DNA of 30,447 bases from contig CAKOOO010000011.1 of NCBI GenBank assembly GCA_934098665.1, positions 1 to 30,447 on the forward strand, written 5' to 3'. Below the pieces are notes generated by a model, which saw nothing but the letters and a program-made list of their open reading frames with translations, did no database searches and was not told where the DNA came from. The position numbers and the translations under genes are program-made. Numbering within the stretch: the first letter of the stretch is position 1; each line of letters starts with the position of its first letter. Below are positions 15,389-23,974 of this stretch, one piece after another. This DNA is from an uncultured Bacilli bacterium (GTDB lineage Bacteria; Bacillota_I; Bacilli_A; RF39; UBA660).

Positions 15389-15417
15389 ATTATATAATAC
15401 ATTTGTTTAAATTTCAA
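15389..15417 (-). promoter_or_regulatory. Promoter of the T-box/leuS operon TTGAAA-17-TATAAT
   Basis: The -35 TTGAAA (15412-15417) and -10 TATAAT (15389-15394) are 17 bp apart on the minus strand. The -35 lies inside the last codons of the GH31 gene. The start site should be near 15382. Confidence 0.8.
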
Positions 15418-17827
15418 TCAAATAATCATATAATTTCATAAACATTCTAATAAATTTAGGTTCTAACCCTTTTCTTTTTAATTTACGAATAGCAATTCTT
15501 TTTTTCTTTATTTCCATATCACTAAATACAATTTTATATAACATTTCTTTTAATTTAGTTTGAATTTTTAAGTCAGATATAATTGAATTAATATCATCAT
15601 TAATAACTTTTTGAGCATCTATTTCAATATCTTTACCTTTACAATTAATAGATAATTGTTTTGTTGTTGAAACTTTTTCAATACTTACTATAAAGTTTTC
15701 ATCTTTTACAGATGTTGTAAATCTATCAGAATTAACTTTTTCACCGTTTAAATATATTTCAACATTTTCGGTCTTTTTAGTATTTCTAAAAATTATATTA
15801 TAATCTCTTTTTTCAGGTATTATGCCAGTTTTGCCCTCTTTAGGTCTAATTATCAAAGTATAATTATTTTGCATATAATTATAACTAATTTCACTTATCA
15901 CATAAAACCCATTTTCATAAAGCCTTGTCAATCCATCATCTTCATATAAACTATATGAATTACTTTTACCAGGAAAGACGTGTATATCAAATACCTCGGG
16001 GTTACCAGTAAAATTATAATTTGCATGAATATTTGCAAGAGGTATTATAGCACCCGAAGAAGCAAATACTGGATAATCTTCATCTTTATGAAAAGTTATA
16101 TATCTTTTATCACCAACAAATTTTTTACCAGTTTTAAAGTCATACCATATTCCTTTTGGTAAAAATGTTCTTTGAACAGCCCTATTCATAATTGGATCAG
16201 TTGGTCTAGTTATAGGACACACAAATAATTGACTTCCAAAATAATATTCATTTTTATATTCTGGTTCATCATACATTTCTGGATAATCATAATATATTGG
16301 CCTTACAAGGGGCATTCCTTTGTCTGCATAATAATAATTTTCTGTATATAGATAAGGAATTAATTTATGACGTAAAAGTGTATAATCTTTAACTATATTA
16401 TATGTTTTAAAATCCCAAAGCCAAGGTTCTCTTTTATAATAAATACCTCTTTTAGCACTAAATCTAAATATTGGACTAAATGTACCAAGTTGAACATAAC
16501 GCATATAAAGCTGTTCATCCTCGATGCCATCTTTATAACCACCTATATCATGGCTCCACCAAGAAATACCTATATTACTTGCACTAGAGTTAAAAAATGG
16601 CAAATATTTAAGTGTATCCCAGCTCACAATAGTTTGCCCTGAATAAAGCACTCCATTTCGATGAGCAGCAATACCAGTATTTCGTGTAAGAAGCATAGGT
16701 CTTTTATATTCACTTTGCATAAAATCTTTTATGTGATAATAATTAAGTGCTCTTAAAGATTTAATATCTTTTTTATAATCTATAAAGAAAAAGTCTACAT
16801 CAACTTTTGTAAGTGGATTAATTAGTTTTTCAAAATATAAAATAATAAACATTTTATCAAAAGCTAAAAAAGGAATTACTTCATTATTCTTATAATTAAA
16901 TTCTTCTGCAAAATCTTTATATGCTTCTTCACTAGGTTTTATTCCTTCAGTAGGGTCAAGTTCAAGACCAAGTTTTATTCCTCTTTCATGAAGATATGTA
17001 GTAAGTTCGGTTGGACTATAAAAAAGATCTTTATTAAAACTAAAACCAGTTTTGCCCTCTAAAATATTATCTTTGTTTTTAGTATGCCAAAATTCATTTA
17101 ACAAAAGAACTGAAATAGGAATTTCATTACTATTAAATGAAGATATTAAACTCTTTATATTATCCATTGAGTAAATAATATCTCTATTCCACCATATTCC
17201 AAAAGCATATCTAGGAAGAAGCGTTGGATAACCAGTAAGCATAAAATAATCTTTAAGGCAAAGTCCAAAATCTCTTTTATACATAAACAAATATATATCA
17301 ATATGATCATCATTACTACGATTTAAAATACCTAGTTCACTAGTTACAAGTGCATCAGAATCATCAAGTGTAGCAAAACCATCTGTTGAATATAAACCTT
17401 TATCAAGTTTTTTATATCCACCTTTATAATCATCAAGTGAAAAAGTTGAAGCTAAAAAATTTCTTGCTTCAGGATGACCATAATACCATATTTTATCTGT
17501 ATTTAATAATTTTACTTTAAGATTTGTATCGGGAGCAAATGATGGACCTTTAAAGGGTTTTTCTTTCATATATTGAAGTGAAAAATATCTAGTTGTTATA
17601 ACCATATATTTATCATCTTCTTCAAAAGTATAGTTGACCGCTGGAAAAGCACGATTTTGAACTAAATCAGTCAAATTATCCACAAAAACACCACTCATAG
17701 AATATTCAAGTCGAAGTAATCTTTCACTTAACACTGTAATTCTATAATTTTCACCTTTATGTACTGATTTAACTTGCGAAAGTCCAAGTTTTTCATCAAC
17801 TGCAAAATGTTTTCCAAAACTAGCCAT
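15407..17827 (-). CDS. Glycoside hydrolase family 31 protein with altered acid/base motif
   Basis: This 806-residue cytosolic protein (no signal) has the GH31 plan: N-terminal beta-sandwich (about 1-200), TIM barrel (about 205-510) and C-terminal beta domains (about 515-720), then a basic helical tail. The usual GH31 members hydrolyse alpha-glucosides or alpha-xylosides. The expected nucleophile is Asp350 in FFFIDYKKD. The barrel segment ISWWSHDIGGYKDG, ELYMRYVQLGTFSPIFRF and REPWLWD are clear family features. The expected acid/base aspartate in the SGD motif is replaced: the sequence reads YSGQTIVSW with Gln398. The enzyme may therefore have changed chemistry or be inactive. SD is GGAAGGG; promoter at 17851-17879. 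Confidence 0.85.
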   Translation of the reverse strand: MASFGKHFAVDEKLGLSQVKSVHKGENYRITVLSERLLRLEYSMSGVFVDNLTDLVQNRAFPAVNYTFEEDDKYMVITTRYFSLQYMKEKPFKGPSFAPDTNLKVKLLNTDKIWYYGHPEARNFLASTFSLDDYKGGYKKLDKGLYSTDGFATLDDSDALVTSELGILNRSNDDHIDIYLFMYKRDFGLCLKDYFMLTGYPTLLPRYAFGIWWNRDIIYSMDNIKSLISSFNSNEIPISVLLLNEFWHTKNKDNILEGKTGFSFNKDLFYSPTELTTYLHERGIKLGLELDPTEGIKPSEEAYKDFAEEFNYKNNEVIPFLAFDKMFIILYFEKLINPLTKVDVDFFFIDYKKDIKSLRALNYYHIKDFMQSEYKRPMLLTRNTGIAAHRNGVLYSGQTIVSWDTLKYLPFFNSSASNIGISWWSHDIGGYKDGIEDEQLYMRYVQLGTFSPIFRFSAKRGIYYKREPWLWDFKTYNIVKDYTLLRHKLIPYLYTENYYYADKGMPLVRPIYYDYPEMYDEPEYKNEYYFGSQLFVCPITRPTDPIMNRAVQRTFLPKGIWYDFKTGKKFVGDKRYITFHKDEDYPVFASSGAIIPLANIHANYNFTGNPEVFDIHVFPGKSNSYSLYEDDGLTRLYENGFYVISEISYNYMQNNYTLIIRPKEGKTGIIPEKRDYNIIFRNTKKTENVEIYLNGEKVNSDRFTTSVKDENFIVSIEKVSTTKQLSINCKGKDIEIDAQKVINDDINSIISDLKIQTKLKEMLYKIVFSDMEIKKKRIAIRKLKRKGLEPKFIRMFMKLYDYLIEI

Positions 17828-17850
17828 AATATACCCTTCCTATCATTTTA

Positions 17851-17879
17851 ATGATACCATAAATAGTTTTTTCTTTCAA
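17851..17879 (-). promoter_or_regulatory. Promoter of the GH31 gene TTGAAA-17-TATCAT
   Basis: On the minus strand the -35 TTGAAA (17874-17879) and the -10 TATCAT (17851-17856, preceded by TGG as an extended -10) are 17 bp apart. The start should lie near 17844, giving a leader of about 17 nt. Confidence 0.7.
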
Positions 17880-17971
17880 TTAGATTATGAAAAAATAATT
17901 TTTTAATCTTTAAAAAAAAAGTTTTTCCACTACACTGGAACTTATTACCGGACACTTTTTAAAACAATAAA

Positions 17972-18011
17972 AAAAAGGTATAAATAGTCATTAAATAACT
18001 CTTATGCCTTT
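17972..18011 (+). terminator. Hairpin at the left end of the insertion sequence
   Basis: AAAAGGTATAA (17972-17982) pairs with TTATGCCTTTT (18001-18011, one G-T pair) across an 18-base loop. Such hairpins in IS ends often block read-through from outside into the transposase. Confidence 0.4.
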
Positions 18012-18073
18012 TAAAAACAACCTTTTTTGCTATTATTAATATATCGAAAATAAAAATAGAAATGAGGTTGCTT

Positions 18074-19029
18074 ATGAATAAATTATATAATAATGAGATG
18101 GATATTGTAAAGGGTTTAAGTAGTTTTTTTAATAGTTCAATTAATTATATTAATAATAATAATATTGGTTGTGTAAGGCATAATAAACTTGTTGTAGTTT
18201 TTGATCATATGTATATGAAAAACAACTTTGTTACTTTATTGTTTACTTTAAAAGTTAAAAAACAGTCTATTCCTATTTGGTTTAAATGTGATAAAACTAA
18301 ATCTAATAGGCATTATGAAATTGATGAACTTACTAAAAAATGTTTATTTAGTGAGAAAGTAATTTTTAATGCAATTAATGAAGTTATTAAATTACTTTCT
18401 CCATTAAATTCTAAAATTACTTTTTTAGCGGATAGATGGTTTGTAATTTAAAATTGATGAAATTTATTCACGATAAAGGTCATTATTTCTGTATTAGAGC
18501 AAAAGTTAATTCTAATATTAGAGTTTATATTTATGATAAAAAAGAAAAGCATAAAATATATAAAAAGTTTACTGATTTTCCAATTAGAAAACATACTTCA
18601 CTTTATTATGAAGATATTGAACTTGGTGATTTTCATTTTAAATGTAACTTATCCATTGCTCGTGGAAAATTAAGTGATGATCCTTGATTTATTTTATCTA
18701 ATATTGAACCTAATTTAGCTTTAAGAGAATATGCTCATAGATTTGGAGCAATAGAAATGCTTTTTAAATCACAGAAAACTAATGGTTTTAATTTAGAAAA
18801 AACTAAAACTAAAAACTTACATGCCTATGAAAACTTATACAGTTTAGTTTGTTTTGCTGGGTTATGGCTTACAATTATTGGTATTGATTATACTAAAAAT
18901 TATCCCCATGTAAAGAAAAACTTAAACATAAGATTTGTAAAATATGGTAAAAACAAAAAGCCTATACGAATACTATCTTTATTTAATTTAGAATTAACTA
19001 TTTTAAAATGTGTTATAACTCATATATAA
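18074..19029 (+). pseudogene. Broken IS4-family (DDE) transposase
   Basis: The start is ATG 18074, 7 bases after GAGG. The frame reads VVVFDHMYMKNN (first Asp), then FLADRWF (second Asp), then a one-base deletion near 18443 shifts frame: TGGTTTG-TAAT where an intact copy would read W-F-G-N. The next frame (from 18436) continues NLKLMKFIHDKGHYFCIRAK up to DDP, where TGA at 18685-18687 stands in place of the expected Trp. The same frame then continues to 19029 with YAHRFGAIEMLFKSQK, the Y-R-E-K block carrying the catalytic Glu. Two independent lesions make this a pseudogene; trans-mobilisation by an intact copy elsewhere remains possible. Confidence 0.8.
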
Positions 19030-19286
19030 ATTTTAAAATAAAAACAAATATGCAATTATATTTATAGAAAAAATGATTATAATTAATAAAATTTTTGTTA
19101 AGAATAAATCTTAACACTTTTTGGCGTATAAAAAAACGCAAAAAATTTTAAATTTAAAAATTTATTTGCATTTTTAATATTTTTTTATCACAAATATGTA
19201 TTTTTTTAAGTAAAATTTATACATTGTTGGGCGAATAATTGTCCTTACAAACCCAGTATTTACCTAGGTTTTATCAAAAGTGTCCG

Positions 19287-21638
19287 TCAATTAGAACTTA
19301 CTATGTAAACATCATTATATGTTCCATTGCCAGATAACTTGGCTTTAGAGGATAAACTAATAACGGGACGAGTGCCTTTTCGGTTTTCCACATAATCATT
19401 ACCAATAGTGCCATTATTATACACATTTAACGCAAAAGCATAATCATCATCACTATAGAAATGCTGAGGCGACCCCGACCAATAATCTTGGTTTGTATAC
19501 AAGTAATAAGTACTATTTTCAGAGTCAGCTTTCCCACCAGCCATTGCTACTTCATCCGCTGTTATTAATCCTACTGGATAGGTTAATGCACTATTTCCTA
19601 TACTACTGTCCTTTGATGTAAATTTATCACTTTCTGTTGGGCATTTTAATTGGGGAATTGGTGTACTTGCTGTAAGTCTTGTATATGGTGCATAATCTAA
19701 ATCTGATGATGGGATTGATGACCATGTTCCACTTGTTACACTTCTATCATTACAAAATATTTGATCTTGTGATACTAAAGGGTTATCTTTTAATGTTGTT
19801 CTTGCATACCAATTTTCTATTGTTGGTTTTATATCACTTGGTATACTATTCCCGTGTTGCTCTCCATCTGTGTACATATATCCTACATATTCTGGTTTAT
19901 CTCTACTACTATTAAATTGATGATATGATGCATATATTTGTGTACCTGTTCCTGTCATTACTACTTTAGTACTTTCTGTTGGTGCTGTTGTTCCTGTATA
20001 AATCATTCTTATAGAACCATCACCATTTACTCTGATTATTCGCCAATACATATAGTTATTATCTTTATCTTTACCAAATTTTACCCAGTTATTATCTACT
20101 GCTCCTCTAAAATAGTATGACTTCATTCCTGTTGTTGCAGTATAATCATCTTCAGTAGCATACATCCCTTCATTGGTTGTAGCAACTGTTGCAAAATCAG
20201 GGTTTCCTTTTGCTTCAATTGTATCTTTCCCACCATTATTTGCAAGTATTGTTTCATAACCCATTTTTTCAACTTCATATACATTATTCCAAGTTCCATC
20301 ACCTGTTAATTTTGCCTCAGAGGATAAACTAATAACAGGACGGGCGCCAAAATCGTTAGCCACAGCATAAGCATCAACAGCACCTGAAGAATTCACTTGA
20401 AACTCAATAGCATAATAAGCACTACCATGGAAAATATAAGGCGAACCCGACCAATATTGTTGGTTTGTATACAAGTAATATGAACTATTGTTAGTGTCAT
20501 ATACTCCTCCCGCCATTGCTACTTCATCTGCTGTTATAAGGCCTACTGGATAGGTTAATGCACCATTTCCATTACTAGTATCAACAGTGAATTTATCACT
20601 TGCTGTTGGACATGTTAATTGTGGACTTTTACTTTTCTCTAATCTTCCATATGCACCATAGTAATATTGTGTTCCAGTAGAATTCCAACTTGTTAATGTT
20701 GTATAGTCTGTAGTTGAATAAGCAACATCTGTTATTGATGTGCTTCTGTCATTACAAAATATTTGGTCTTGTGATACTAATGCTTTTGTTGCTGCATCTT
20801 TTTCTAATGTTGTTCCTGCATACCACTCATCTATTGCCTGTTTTATTGTACTATTATATACTGTATTTCCATTTACTGTACAACTTTCACTTGTTACATT
20901 ACATTCTCCATAACCGTGTTGCTCACCATCTATATATTGATAACCTACATATTCTGCTTTATCATAACTACTATTAAAGTCATAAGTTATTGCTTTAATT
21001 TGAGTACCTGTTCCGGTCATTACTACTTTAGTACTTTCTGTTGGTGCTGTTGTTCCTGAATATATCATTCTTATACTACCATCACCATTTATTCTTATTA
21101 TTCTCCAGTATATATCTTTTCCTATACTATCTTTTCCAAATTTTACCCAGTTATTATCTACAGCTCCCCTAAAATAATATGACTTCATTCCTGTTGTTGC
21201 AGTATAATCATCTTCAGTAGCATACATTCCTTCATTTGTTGTAGCAACTTTTGTAAAATCTGGTTTCCCACTATTAACTACTATTTCATTTGTACCAATT
21301 GTTATTGTTTCTTGTTTAAAATCAAAATATAAATAGCATTTATCGCTTCCTATAAATGAAAATGATACTGTTCCTGCAATGTTATCATAACTAGTTATTT
21401 GTCCATTATTTTCACAATGTGTTTTTTCTTCATTTAAAACATAATTGCCTTTAGGAATATCCTTTGAACTTGATTTTGTATAATCTGTTGCACCATCTTC
21501 TTTTATCATTATAGATAATTTTTCTTCTTTAATAGGTTTATTTTTATTTAAATTACTTTGCTTAAATTTATAGGTTAAAATTAAACTTAAAACTCCCACT
21601 ATCAAAAATACGAACAACACTAGTTTTTTCTTTTTCAT
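19287..21638 (-). CDS. Anchored surface protein with two long repeats and hypervariable windows
   Basis: A 783-residue protein with an N-terminal membrane helix (6-22) and no lipobox or sortase motif, so it is anchored at its N terminus. Residues 38-110 form a small domain with two Cys. Two repeats follow (about 124-456 and 478-780). Each runs: NEGMYATEDDYTATTGMKSY, FRGAVDNNWVKFGKD, YWRIIR-x-NGDGSIRMIY, a variable middle, SQDQIFCNDRS, LTYPVGLITADEVAMAGG, YYLYTNQ-x-YWSGSP, a variable window, then G-x-RPVISLSS-x-AKL. The end resembles DUF6273-type or C-type-lectin-like domains (WLRSP...GVRPAL in other Clostridia). The gene is visibly richer in G+C than its neighbours, and its stop codon abuts an insertion sequence. 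SD is AGAGGAG. Ligand unknown. Confidence 0.85.
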   Translation of the reverse strand: MKKKKLVLFVFLIVGVLSLILTYKFKQSNLNKNKPIKEEKLSIMIKEDGATDYTKSSSKDIPKGNYVLNEEKTHCENNGQITSYDNIAGTVSFSFIGSDKCYLYFDFKQETITIGTNEIVVNSGKPDFTKVATTNEGMYATEDDYTATTGMKSYYFRGAVDNNWVKFGKDSIGKDIYWRIIRINGDGSIRMIYSGTTAPTESTKVVMTGTGTQIKAITYDFNSSYDKAEYVGYQYIDGEQHGYGECNVTSESCTVNGNTVYNSTIKQAIDEWYAGTTLEKDAATKALVSQDQIFCNDRSTSITDVAYSTTDYTTLTSWNSTGTQYYYGAYGRLEKSKSPQLTCPTASDKFTVDTSNGNGALTYPVGLITADEVAMAGGVYDTNNSSYYLYTNQQYWSGSPYIFHGSAYYAIEFQVNSSGAVDAYAVANDFGARPVISLSSEAKLTGDGTWNNVYEVEKMGYETILANNGGKDTIEAKGNPDFATVATTNEGMYATEDDYTATTGMKSYYFRGAVDNNWVKFGKDKDNNYMYWRIIRVNGDGSIRMIYTGTTAPTESTKVVMTGTGTQIYASYHQFNSSRDKPEYVGYMYTDGEQHGNSIPSDIKPTIENWYARTTLKDNPLVSQDQIFCNDRSVTSGTWSSIPSSDLDYAPYTRLTASTPIPQLKCPTESDKFTSKDSSIGNSALTYPVGLITADEVAMAGGKADSENSTYYLYTNQDYWSGSPQHFYSDDDYAFALNVYNNGTIGNDYVENRKGTRPVISLSSKAKLSGNGTYNDVYIVSSN
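19377..19466 (-). other. Hypervariable window 2 (residues 725-754 of the surface protein)
   Basis: Thirty codons between YWSGSP and RPVISLSS differ from the equivalent window of repeat 1 at 23 codons, whereas the flanks are near-identical. Codons here are mostly NNT. Confidence 0.6.
20349..20438 (-). other. Hypervariable window 1 (residues 401-430 of the surface protein)
   Basis: This is the counterpart of window 2. It is framed by DNA-level conserved blocks TATTGGTCGGG-TCGCCT upstream and GGC-CGTCC-GTTATTAG downstream, which are GC-rich for this genome. Confidence 0.6.
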
Positions 21639-21684
21639 AAACTCCTCTTTTTCCCGGTAAATATGGTATATAATTTTCTTATAT

Positions 21685-21810
21685 TAGATACATTTAAGAA
21701 AATACGAACGTCTATTTATGTACCTTATATTTTATATAATACACTATTTTTTTATATTTTTAAAGTATAAATAACGAAATTACGCTATCAAGTTTTATTA
21801 AATGTATCTA
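21685..21810. repeat. 13-bp perfect inverted repeat in the leader region of the surface protein gene
   Basis: TAGATACATTTAA (21685-21697) and TTAAATGTATCTA (21798-21810) are exact reverse complements 100 bp apart, upstream of the surface protein gene. The 227-bp gap (21639-21865) holds no gene. It could be a small mobile remnant, a long-range RNA hairpin, or paired operator sites. Confidence 0.5.
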
Positions 21811-21865
21811 CTAAAGAAAAATAGAAAATTAATATTTTTTTAAAAATAATTAAAAAAATAATAGT

Positions 21866-22579
21866 TTATTTAACTATTAAATTATCCATATCTTCTTTGA
21901 TAATTAAATTACTATTATTTATTTCTAATAAATATTTTTTAGATATTTTACCCATATGTGATGGTATAATTTTTAAATTTTTGTATTTATTTAAAAATTC
22001 TTTTATATCATCTACTCCTAAATGAGAATTATTGCCTATTTTATTAGTAACATCACAAATTAAATAATCTGCATCTATAATATTATCAAGTAAATTATCA
22101 CATATTGTAGTGTCTCCAGAAAAAACTATCTTTCTATCATTATATTTAAATATATATCCATAACAGTTTTTCATTATACCATGAATAGTTTTATAGCTAG
22201 ATATAATTATATTATCTACTTTTATTTTATTTCTATTATCTATAAAATTAATTGTTTTCTTTAAAATTATTTCATAATATAGATGTGGAAAAGCAAGTTT
22301 TAAAAGTTTATAAACTCTTTTTATATCTTTTTTACAAATAACAATATTTAGTTTTTGGTTTCTTTGATGAAAATCTAATATTATAAATGGTAAATCAAAA
22401 AAATGATCACCATGTGTATGAGTTATAAAAATATATTCTATATTTTCATTAATATTTTTTCTTTTTAGAATTTTCATAATACCATTTGGAAAATCAACCA
22501 TTATTTTATCGTTAACTAAATAGCATGCTTGATTATCATTTGATATCATTGAACCTGTTCCAATAAATTCTATTTTCAT
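21866..22579 (-). CDS. Metallo-beta-lactamase fold hydrolase, RNase Z-like
   Basis: This 237-residue cytosolic protein has the MBL metal-site motifs: HTHGDH at 54-59, His133 in the TIHG segment, Asp156 in FSGDTTICDNL, His186 in the NSHLG segment and His208 in PSHMGK. The opening IEFIGTGS and the GYIFKYNDRKIVFSGDT block match the RNase Z/ElaC-like branch, which includes tRNA 3' nucleases and phosphodiesterases. It is shorter than typical RNase Z (about 300) and I see no clear exosite arm, so the substrate is open. It has its own consensus promoter and is divergent from femX. Confidence 0.8.
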   Translation of the reverse strand: MKIEFIGTGSMISNDNQACYLVNDKIMVDFPNGIMKILKRKNINENIEYIFITHTHGDHFFDLPFIILDFHQRNQKLNIVICKKDIKRVYKLLKLAFPHLYYEIILKKTINFIDNRNKIKVDNIIISSYKTIHGIMKNCYGYIFKYNDRKIVFSGDTTICDNLLDNIIDADYLICDVTNKIGNNSHLGVDDIKEFLNKYKNLKIIPSHMGKISKKYLLEINNSNLIIKEDMDNLIVK

Positions 22580-22596
22580 TTTAACCTACCAAATTA

Positions 22597-22625
22597 ATAA
22601 TATTAATAAGTTATAAATATGTCAA
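22597..22625 (-). promoter_or_regulatory. Consensus promoter TTGACA-17-TATTAT of the MBL gene
   Basis: The -35 TTGACA (22620-22625) is a perfect consensus, and the -10 TATTAT (22597-22602) is 17 bp away on the minus strand. It lies back to back with the femX promoter. Confidence 0.8.
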
Positions 22626-22630
22626 CTTTT

Positions 22631-22660
22631 TTTACTAAAAATAAAAATATTTGTTATAAT
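22631..22660 (+). promoter_or_regulatory. Promoter of the femX-like gene
   Basis: A consensus -10 TATAAT (22655-22660) with TTTACT (22631-22636) 18 bp upstream. The start should lie near 22667, leaving a short leader that contains the GAGG SD. Confidence 0.6.
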
Positions 22661-22677
22661 ATAGTTACGAGGTATTT

Positions 22678-23910
22678 ATGGAAATAATAGAAATTAATGA
22701 AAAAGAATATAAAAGTTTTTTTGATAGTTCAAATTATACTCATTTTATGCAGTGTTATGAATGGGGACAGGCTTCAAAAGGAAAAGGACTTACACCTTTA
22801 TATTTAGGTTTAAAGGATAATGATAAATTAAAAAGTGTATGTTTATGTTTTGTTAAAAAACTTCCTTTTAATTTAAAATATTATTATTCCCCAAGAGGAC
22901 CAGTACTAGATTATAATGATAAAAATTTAGTAAAAGATTTTACTGTTTCAATGAAAAGTTATTTAAAGAAAAATAATGGGATTTATTTTAAAATGGACCC
23001 AGGTGTTGTTCTTCATACACTTGATGAAAATGCAAGCCCATTAAAGGATGGAATTAATAATGAAGATCTTCATAACTATTTAATAGATTTAGGGTATAAA
23101 TTTAAGGGATATACAAAACTTTTCGAGGCTAATCAACCTAGATTTACTTTTAGGATTAAGACAAATGGTTTAATGGAAGATATAGAAAAAAATTTAAATA
23201 AAACATATTTAAAAACTATAAAAAGAAGTTACAATTATGATTTAGAAATAACTAATGAATTTGATGCAGATATATTTTATAAATTAATGAAGGATATTGC
23301 AAACAAAGATAATTTTAATGGATATCCTAAAAAGTTTTATGAAGCATTTAATGAACATATGGCTAAAAATGGTAAAGCGAAATATGTTACCATAAAAATA
23401 TATCCTGATAAATTACTTGAAAAAGCGCAAAATGAATTAAAGGAAATTAATAAGAAACTTGATAATAAGCAAATACCTGAAAAGAAGATGGCAGATACTT
23501 TAAATATTGTAAATAGATTAAATAAAGATATTGAAATGTTTTCTAAATACAAAGGTAATAAAGATGGACTTATATCATTAATATTAATTTGTCCTATTGT
23601 GGGTAATCAAATGTGGACACTTTATATAGGAAATAATAGTTTAGCAACATATACATTTGCCGTAAATCGTTCTTATTATGAAGCTATGAAAATTGCAAAT
23701 GAAGAAAAATGTGAATTTTTAGATTTATTTGGGACATGTGGAGATCCTAATACTAAAGAAAAAAACTATGCAGGGATTCATGAATATAAAAGAAAAATGG
23801 GTGGCGTTTATACAGAGTTTATTGGTGAATATGATTTAGTAAATAAACCATTTATTAATAAAATGCTTCCTATAATGCTTAAAATATATCGTAAATTAAG
23901 AAGAAAATAA
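22678..23910 (+). CDS. FemX/MurM-type peptidoglycan bridge aminoacyltransferase
   Basis: FemABX enzymes move an amino acid from aminoacyl-tRNA onto the Lys side chain of lipid II to start or extend the murein cross-bridge. The 410-residue protein shows the pattern of the family: HFMQCYEWGQASKGKG near the start, YYSPRGPVLD (about 69-78), two GNAT-like halves, a coiled-coil arm (about 242-297) as in FemA, and the second-half blocks NQMWTLYIGNN, FLDLFGTCGDP and IHEYKRKMGG. The amino acid donated cannot be told. It lies near mraY and upstream-pointing toward it. SD GAGG is 5 bases from the ATG. Confidence 0.9.
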   Translation: MEIIEINEKEYKSFFDSSNYTHFMQCYEWGQASKGKGLTPLYLGLKDNDKLKSVCLCFVKKLPFNLKYYYSPRGPVLDYNDKNLVKDFTVSMKSYLKKNNGIYFKMDPGVVLHTLDENASPLKDGINNEDLHNYLIDLGYKFKGYTKLFEANQPRFTFRIKTNGLMEDIEKNLNKTYLKTIKRSYNYDLEITNEFDADIFYKLMKDIANKDNFNGYPKKFYEAFNEHMAKNGKAKYVTIKIYPDKLLEKAQNELKEINKKLDNKQIPEKKMADTLNIVNRLNKDIEMFSKYKGNKDGLISLILICPIVGNQMWTLYIGNNSLATYTFAVNRSYYEAMKIANEEKCEFLDLFGTCGDPNTKEKNYAGIHEYKRKMGGVYTEFIGEYDLVNKPFINKMLPIMLKIYRKLRRK

Positions 23911-23923
23911 ATCTTCTTTTTTT
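23898..23923 (+). terminator. femX-like gene terminator
   Basis: AAGAAGA (23898-23904) pairs with TCTTCTT (23912-23918) across a 7-base loop, then a T-run. The stem uses the last codons of the gene. Confidence 0.7.
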
Positions 23924-23950
23924 ATTTGATAAAGAATATGTCATTTTTAT

Positions 23951-23974
23951 AAAAAAAAGATTACTTTCGTAACC
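23951..23974 (-). terminator. mraY terminator
   Basis: On the minus strand GGTTAC-GAAA-GTAATC (one G-T pair) with a stable GNRA loop is followed by a run of T. It begins directly after the mraY stop codon. Confidence 0.8.

Larger units (their letters stand above)
17949..19286 (+). mobile_element. IS4-like insertion sequence, about 1.34 kb, degenerate
   Basis: The element is bounded by inverted ends CGGACACTTTT (17949-17959) and AAAAGTGTCCG (19276/7-19286). It encloses one plus-strand transposase reading frame broken twice. No convincing target-site duplication is visible: both flanks contain GAACTTA but at unequal distances. A hairpin lies just inside the left end, and 257 bp past the transposase hold two short hairpins (GTTAAGA/TCTTAAC and GCGT/ACGC) and no gene. 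The right end abuts the stop codon of the surface protein gene. Confidence 0.8.

Noticed and set aside
18436..18444. Programmed frameshift in the transposase
   Set aside because: The junction TGGTTTGTAAT lacks a slippery heptamer, and a second lesion follows; simple decay is more likely.
18685..18687. TGA read as Trp (alternative genetic code)
   Set aside because: Intact genes here use TGG for Trp and TGA as a final stop (as in the surface protein). The TGA is in a transposase that also has a frameshift.
17938..19304. GAACTTA at both ends of the insertion sequence as a target duplication
   Set aside because: The copies are at different distances from the two ends (about 4 and 8 bp), so they are not a direct duplication abutting the termini.
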